Source of the DNA: Patiria miniata
Taxonomy: Eukaryota; Echinodermata; Asteroidea; Valvatida; Asterinidae
Direction: 5' to 3'
DNA length: 64,000 nt
NCBI RefSeq assembly: GCF_015706575.1
Contig: NW_024037074.1
Coordinates: 31,857,334 to 31,921,333, forward strand
Positions 61,095 to 64,000 of this stretch are shown one piece after another. Position 1 is the stretch's first letter. The number at the start of each line of letters is the position of its first letter. The position numbers and the translations under genes are program-made. The notes under the pieces are model-generated. The model did not search any database and was not told the DNA's origin. It was given only the letters and a program-made list of their open reading frames with translations.

Positions 61095-61185
61095 AGGAAA
61101 ATTCTAAGGTAACGAAATGGCCGAGTGGTTACGATTCGTCGTCCACGGTTAACGGGGTCCCGGGTTCGAATCCCGCTGGTGTCTT
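61095..61185 (+). pseudogene. tRNA-Leu/Ser-like sequence (pseudo-tRNA or SINE head)
   Basis: TGGCCGAGTGGTTA (A box of a long-arm tRNA) and GGGTTCGAATCCCGC (B box) are intact, and a T run follows (TCTTTTTGGTTTTT). The bases before the A box, AACGAAA, do not pair with CTGGTGTC after the T arm, so no acceptor stem forms. Confidence 0.6.
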
Positions 61186-61254
61186 TTTGGTTTTTAACGT
61201 ATGAGTTCAATTATTCACTAATAAGAGATTTAATTTCCCGTCGTAAAGTACCAA

Positions 61255-61330
61255 CAGTACCTTAGCTTAATCGGTAAGCACTGCTGCTGGTACTGTCCGC
61301 GAGTTCCAGGCTGGCGCCTTCGTACAGGTT
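61255..61330 (+). pseudogene. Weak tRNA-like sequence
   Basis: TTAGCTTAATCGGTAAGCAC resembles an A-box/D-arm region and GAGTTCCAGGCTGG a decayed B box, with suitable spacing. No acceptor pairing. Probably the head of a SINE running into the GC-rich stretch after it. Confidence 0.4.
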
Positions 61331-62129
61331 CAGGGCATGTGGTCCACTCGGAGGATCAGGGCTTAGGGGCCGCCCTGTTCCTCCCTTAGCTCTTTGCTTT
61401 TACATGGTGCCTGGCCCTCCGGGGTTATATGGATGGATAGGGAAGGAAGTGTGTATTGGTCGGGGACGCCGAGACCCCGGAAGAGAACTAAGGGATCGGC
61501 TGGGGCATTGTTATGGCTCAGACCGATCCCTGAAAGCTTGACTAGCACATAACTTTTTGATTTTTTTTACCCTCTATCTTTTATACTTTGGTTTAGTTTG
61601 ATATCTACAGCTGCTCGGCAGGTCTACGGGTAGTATCAAAATTTAAACAAAGGTGTATGTCATAAATCAATGAATATTTCATAATTGACTATAATCAAAA
61701 CGGAGTTTCGTTTGATCAATTTGACTATCATTATATTGTAACGAAAATGCAAGTCATGATTAATTTCCAGTTAGCACACTTTATTCTTCACTCTGAGAAG
61801 ATACAGGTTCCTTTCATAAACTTAATTGATAGGACTTACGGAAGATAAGAAGATAAGTTTAAAGTTACTAACGTGTATTTCAATGAGAAGAATTAATGCC
61901 AATACAGTTGACTGTGTACTGATAATAGGGCCTATGATAAACTAATGGTAGAATAACTGTTAAATGAAATGACTTGTACAAGTTTAATTCAAGCTTTATA
62001 GGTCAAGACGCTATGATTATTATGATTAAGAATAATATTTGGCGCAGTGGTTTATGGCCAATCAGAGCATTGCAAGAGACATATTGTTATGATGCGCTAG
62101 CTCCTTGCGTTATGTACGCGCCCAAACGC

Positions 62130-62136
62130 TATAAAA
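62130..62136 (+). promoter_or_regulatory. LTR TATA box
   Basis: CGCTATAAAAGACG, a strong TATA box inside the LTR. Transcription would start about 25-30 bases downstream, near 62160. Confidence 0.8.
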
Positions 62137-62328
62137 GACGAGCCAAGTCGGGGCTCGGTGTTCAGATCGTGACTGGTTCTGGCCCGGTGAGGAAGTTCAT
62201 CCAGAATAAGGAGCGCGTCGTACTCAACGTTCGATTGCAATGCACATCGGCGCTCCGCCTCATCGTTATCCACATAGACATTAGATAATACGCATCGGGC
62301 ACGGTGTGTGCCAACAGTATTGGAAGAC

Positions 62329-62334
62329 AATAAA
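62329..62334 (+). terminator. LTR polyadenylation signal
   Basis: AATAAA in GACAATAAAACCG, about 200 bases downstream of the TATA box and before the LTR end, as expected for the R region. Confidence 0.75.
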
Positions 62335-62438
62335 ACCGTTATTATTATTTGAAGAACAACACGATCTCTCCAGTCAGAATTCTTGTCTAGTCTCTAGTCA
62401 TTTAGTACTTGAACCAGTGATTTCGCGCCCGTTACATT

Positions 62439-62452
62439 TGGTGGCAGCGGTG
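62439..62452 (+). other. Primer-binding site for tRNA-Leu
   Basis: TGGTGGCAGCGGTG is the exact complement of the 3' end of animal tRNA-Leu (AAG/TAG type), CACCGCTGCCACCA. It starts two bases after the LTR, as expected for minus-strand priming. Confidence 0.85.
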
Positions 62453-62502
62453 ACCGGACTTCGACGGAGGTATTGTACACGCTACCAGAAAGACAAAAGA
62501 AG

Positions 62503-63723
62503 ATGAATACTTCTGATCAAGAAATCCAGTTCGGACCCACCGCCGGGGCGGGCCGTTCAAGTACGCCAGAAGATGACACCATCCATAGTTCACCGGCATT
62601 GGGCGGTGATGGTGACGGTTCATTTCAACGTGAACGACGAGAAATCAACCTGATGAAGGAAGAAAACGAGAGGTTGAGGCGGCAACTTGCGGCAATGGGC
62701 ACTGCCGATAATGAACGACAAGAACCGTCACCGTACAACATGGAACAACAGAGATCGACACAGAACAACATGTCAGCCCTGTCTGGCAATAAGCCGAGAG
62801 TTCGGCCAGCGACGTATGATGGTATGAGCCCCTGGGAAGACTACCTTGTGCAGTTTGAGCTATTGGCTGAGCTCAACGGGTGGAGTGCACGGGAGAAGGC
62901 GATGTACCTGGCCGCTAATCTACGGGGCGCAGCACAGGCCGTGCTGGGTGACTTAGATGTCACTAGACGACGAGATTATAACGCCCTCGTCACGGCACTC
63001 GGTCGACGATTTAGCCCTGACAACCAGACGGAGATGTTTCGTGTTCAATTAAAGAACCGAACGAGAGGGCGAGATGAGAAACTTCCCGAGTTGGCCCAGA
63101 GCATAAGGCGGTTGACACGACGGGCATACCCAACGGCACCCTACGAGCTACAAGAAACACTAGCGAGAGAGCATTTCATGGATGCTCTAGATGATGCTGA
63201 CATCCGTTGGCGAGTGTTTCAGTCCAGGCCGATCAACATTGATGATGCTGTGAGAGTTGCCATTGAGCTTGAGGCATTTCATACGGCAGAGAGACAACGG
63301 GGCCAAATAAGACGGTCAGCACCGGCTGCCAGAGTGATATCCTCTGACACAGCAGATACAACAGCCGCACAACCCCTGGAACGACAGCTGGCTGCATTTA
63401 CCTCTACAATCGGTAATGCTATTGCCGAAGGGTTCAACAATCTACAGAAACAACTAAATGGGGAAGGGAAAATGGATAATGGCCAAAAGTTTAACCCCAG
63501 ATCATCAACACAACGAAGATGGGCTCGTCAGGGAGACAAAGGCACCGTGGAGTGTTGGAACTGCCACGAGACCGGCCATTTCCGACGAGAATGCCCAAAA
63601 GCCGGTTCATGGAGAAATGATACAAGCTCCCTTCAGGAAAACGGCGGACAGTCGAGCTTGTGGGCCGAAGATCGACTACAGCACCCAGGCCCAGGCCAAC
63701 AGACCCAACAACAACAACAATAA
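62503..63723 (+). CDS. gag: Retrotransposon Gag with CCHC zinc knuckle
   Basis: 406 residues from ATG at 62503, 66 bases past the LTR. Gag forms the particle shell and binds element RNA. Order: acidic N-terminal part; a coiled stretch (EINLMKEENERLRRQLAAMG); a retrotransposon-Gag-like core with RPATYDGMSPWEDYLVQFEL, then ALGRRFSPDNQTEMFRVQL and EHFMDALDDADIRWRVFQSR; and, from about residue 351, the knuckle CWNCHETGHFRREC (C-x2-C-x4-H-x4-C). It ends in a poly-Gln run next to the stop. No internal break. A frame further upstream without ATG is 5' UTR read-through. Confidence 0.93.
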   Translation: MNTSDQEIQFGPTAGAGRSSTPEDDTIHSSPALGGDGDGSFQRERREINLMKEENERLRRQLAAMGTADNERQEPSPYNMEQQRSTQNNMSALSGNKPRVRPATYDGMSPWEDYLVQFELLAELNGWSAREKAMYLAANLRGAAQAVLGDLDVTRRRDYNALVTALGRRFSPDNQTEMFRVQLKNRTRGRDEKLPELAQSIRRLTRRAYPTAPYELQETLAREHFMDALDDADIRWRVFQSRPINIDDAVRVAIELEAFHTAERQRGQIRRSAPAARVISSDTADTTAAQPLERQLAAFTSTIGNAIAEGFNNLQKQLNGEGKMDNGQKFNPRSSTQRRWARQGDKGTVECWNCHETGHFRRECPKAGSWRNDTSSLQENGGQSSLWAEDRLQHPGPGQQTQQQQQ

Positions 63724-64000
63724 AGCCACGCATCAGATCGACAGTAGGGGCATGTGGCATGTATGTGGCCGGACATCTAGAAGGGGTTGGTGTGAATTTT
63801 CTGGTAGATACAGGGGCCAACATAACGATAGTGAGGCCAGAGATTTACTACGCCATACCAGAATCAACGCGACCACGACTAGAGAATAAAGAAATCACCA
63901 TGGTAACAGCAGATGGCAAGCCCCTACTTTCCCTTGGGCGTGGGAATTTTCAACTTAAAATCGGCAAGCAGAGCCCTCAGGTACAACATGATGTATGGGT
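63621..64000 (+). CDS. pol: Retrotransposon Pol start: aspartic protease, in -1 frame, partial
   Basis: A frame one base back from gag is open from 63621 (after a TGA at 63618) to the window edge. It overlaps the last 100 or so bases of gag. Retropepsin motif FLVDTGANITIV has its catalytic Asp at 63807-63809, followed by MVTADGKPLLSLG. There is no ATG at its head, so it is probably made as a Gag-Pol fusion by frameshifting. Only about 125 residues are present. Confidence 0.88.
63636..63642 (+). promoter_or_regulatory. Candidate -1 frameshift site
   Basis: G-GAA-AAC in gag frame, followed by CGG in the pol frame. It is of the type N-NNA-AAC, in the 100-base zone where both frames are open. 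Downstream GC-rich sequence (GGCGGACAGTCGAGC...) might form a stimulatory structure. Inferred from position and motif. Confidence 0.5.

Larger units (their letters stand above)
60641..61736. other. Unassigned DNA with two tRNA-like Pol III boxes
   Basis: No convincing protein gene. A 110-codon minus-strand frame at 60654-60986 has no recognisable similarity. Two tRNA-derived patches lie at about 61095-61185 and 61255-61330. 61330-61550 is GC-rich compared with its neighbours. Confidence 0.4.
61737..62436 (+). repeat. 5' LTR (700 bp)
   Basis: Starts TGTAACG and ends CGTTACA, a perfect 7-bp inverted pair with the TG...CA rule. It holds a TATA box and AATAAA at sensible spacing, and the primer site follows two bases after its end. 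The left border rests on the inverted pair, since the 3' LTR is not in the window. Confidence 0.82.
61737..64000 (+). mobile_element. Ty3/gypsy-type LTR retrotransposon, 5' part, cut by window edge
   Basis: A 5' LTR (61737-62436), tRNA-Leu primer site, full gag (62503-63723) and the start of pol with protease in the -1 frame. Gag with one CCHC knuckle, a DTGA protease next, and the tRNA-Leu primer together suggest the gypsy group (the mag/SURL part is a guess). Frames are open to the window edge, so it may be a recent insertion. Reverse transcriptase, integrase and the 3' LTR would lie beyond the window. Confidence 0.9.

Noticed and set aside
61095..61330. tRNA genes
   Set aside because: Clear A and B boxes, but the acceptor stems do not pair. 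They are called pseudo-tRNA or SINE heads.
63458..63889. 143-codon third frame over the gag/pol junction
   Set aside because: No domain; the Gag and protease motifs are in the other two frames, so it is a shadow.

Overview
This is animal nuclear DNA. Short protein-coding exons separated by introns with consensus splice sites are embedded in AT-rich DNA full of SINEs, MITEs, minisatellites and an LTR retrotransposon. Gene structure and repeat style (many ACATGT/GTACATGTAC runs, a tRNA-Leu-primed LTR element, MITEs with TIRs such as GTGACCTGTTCTGTC) suggest a marine invertebrate, possibly a deuterostome such as an echinoderm. That identification is inference only.

Two genes are readable, both on the minus strand and in tandem. 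(1) A P4-ATPase lipid flippase of the ATP8B class covers 1 to about 36 kb, or to 41.5 kb if the proposed noncoding first exon is real. I rebuilt 26 coding exons whose phases all agree. They give about 1126 residues, from a proposed start at 35891 to the cytosolic tail, where the window cuts the last exon. Exons 22 and 23 are joined by an AT-AC (U12-type) intron. (2) CFAP53 (CCDC11), a ciliary coiled-coil protein, occupies 44774-51709 as seven coding exons encoding 520 residues. It is complete.

The flippase introns are a museum of mobile elements: a hAT-type MITE with an 8-bp target duplication, a pogo/Tigger-like MITE with TA duplication, a MITE with TTA duplication, tRNA-derived SINEs (one with a 15-bp duplication), long palindromes and several tandem repeats. 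Most unusual is the 1.85-kb intron after coding exon 8 (20865-21112). Nearly all of it is a tandem array of about 15 copies of that exon's own 3' end, splice donor and G-rich intron start.

From 52.8 to 58.6 kb lies an array of about eleven 457-bp satellite units, bounded by copies of a small TIR element in direct orientation and interrupted by the same TTA-type MITE found in the flippase. Two further minisatellites follow (59.2-59.5 and 59.95-60.6 kb). The window ends in the 5' part of a Ty3/gypsy-type LTR retrotransposon: a 700-bp LTR with TATA box and polyadenylation signal, a tRNA-Leu primer site, a complete gag, and the start of protease in the -1 frame.

Except for the retroelement, I saw no convincing protein-coding gene on the plus strand and no intact tRNA, rRNA or CRISPR. 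The two genes show no direct functional link beyond being neighbours.
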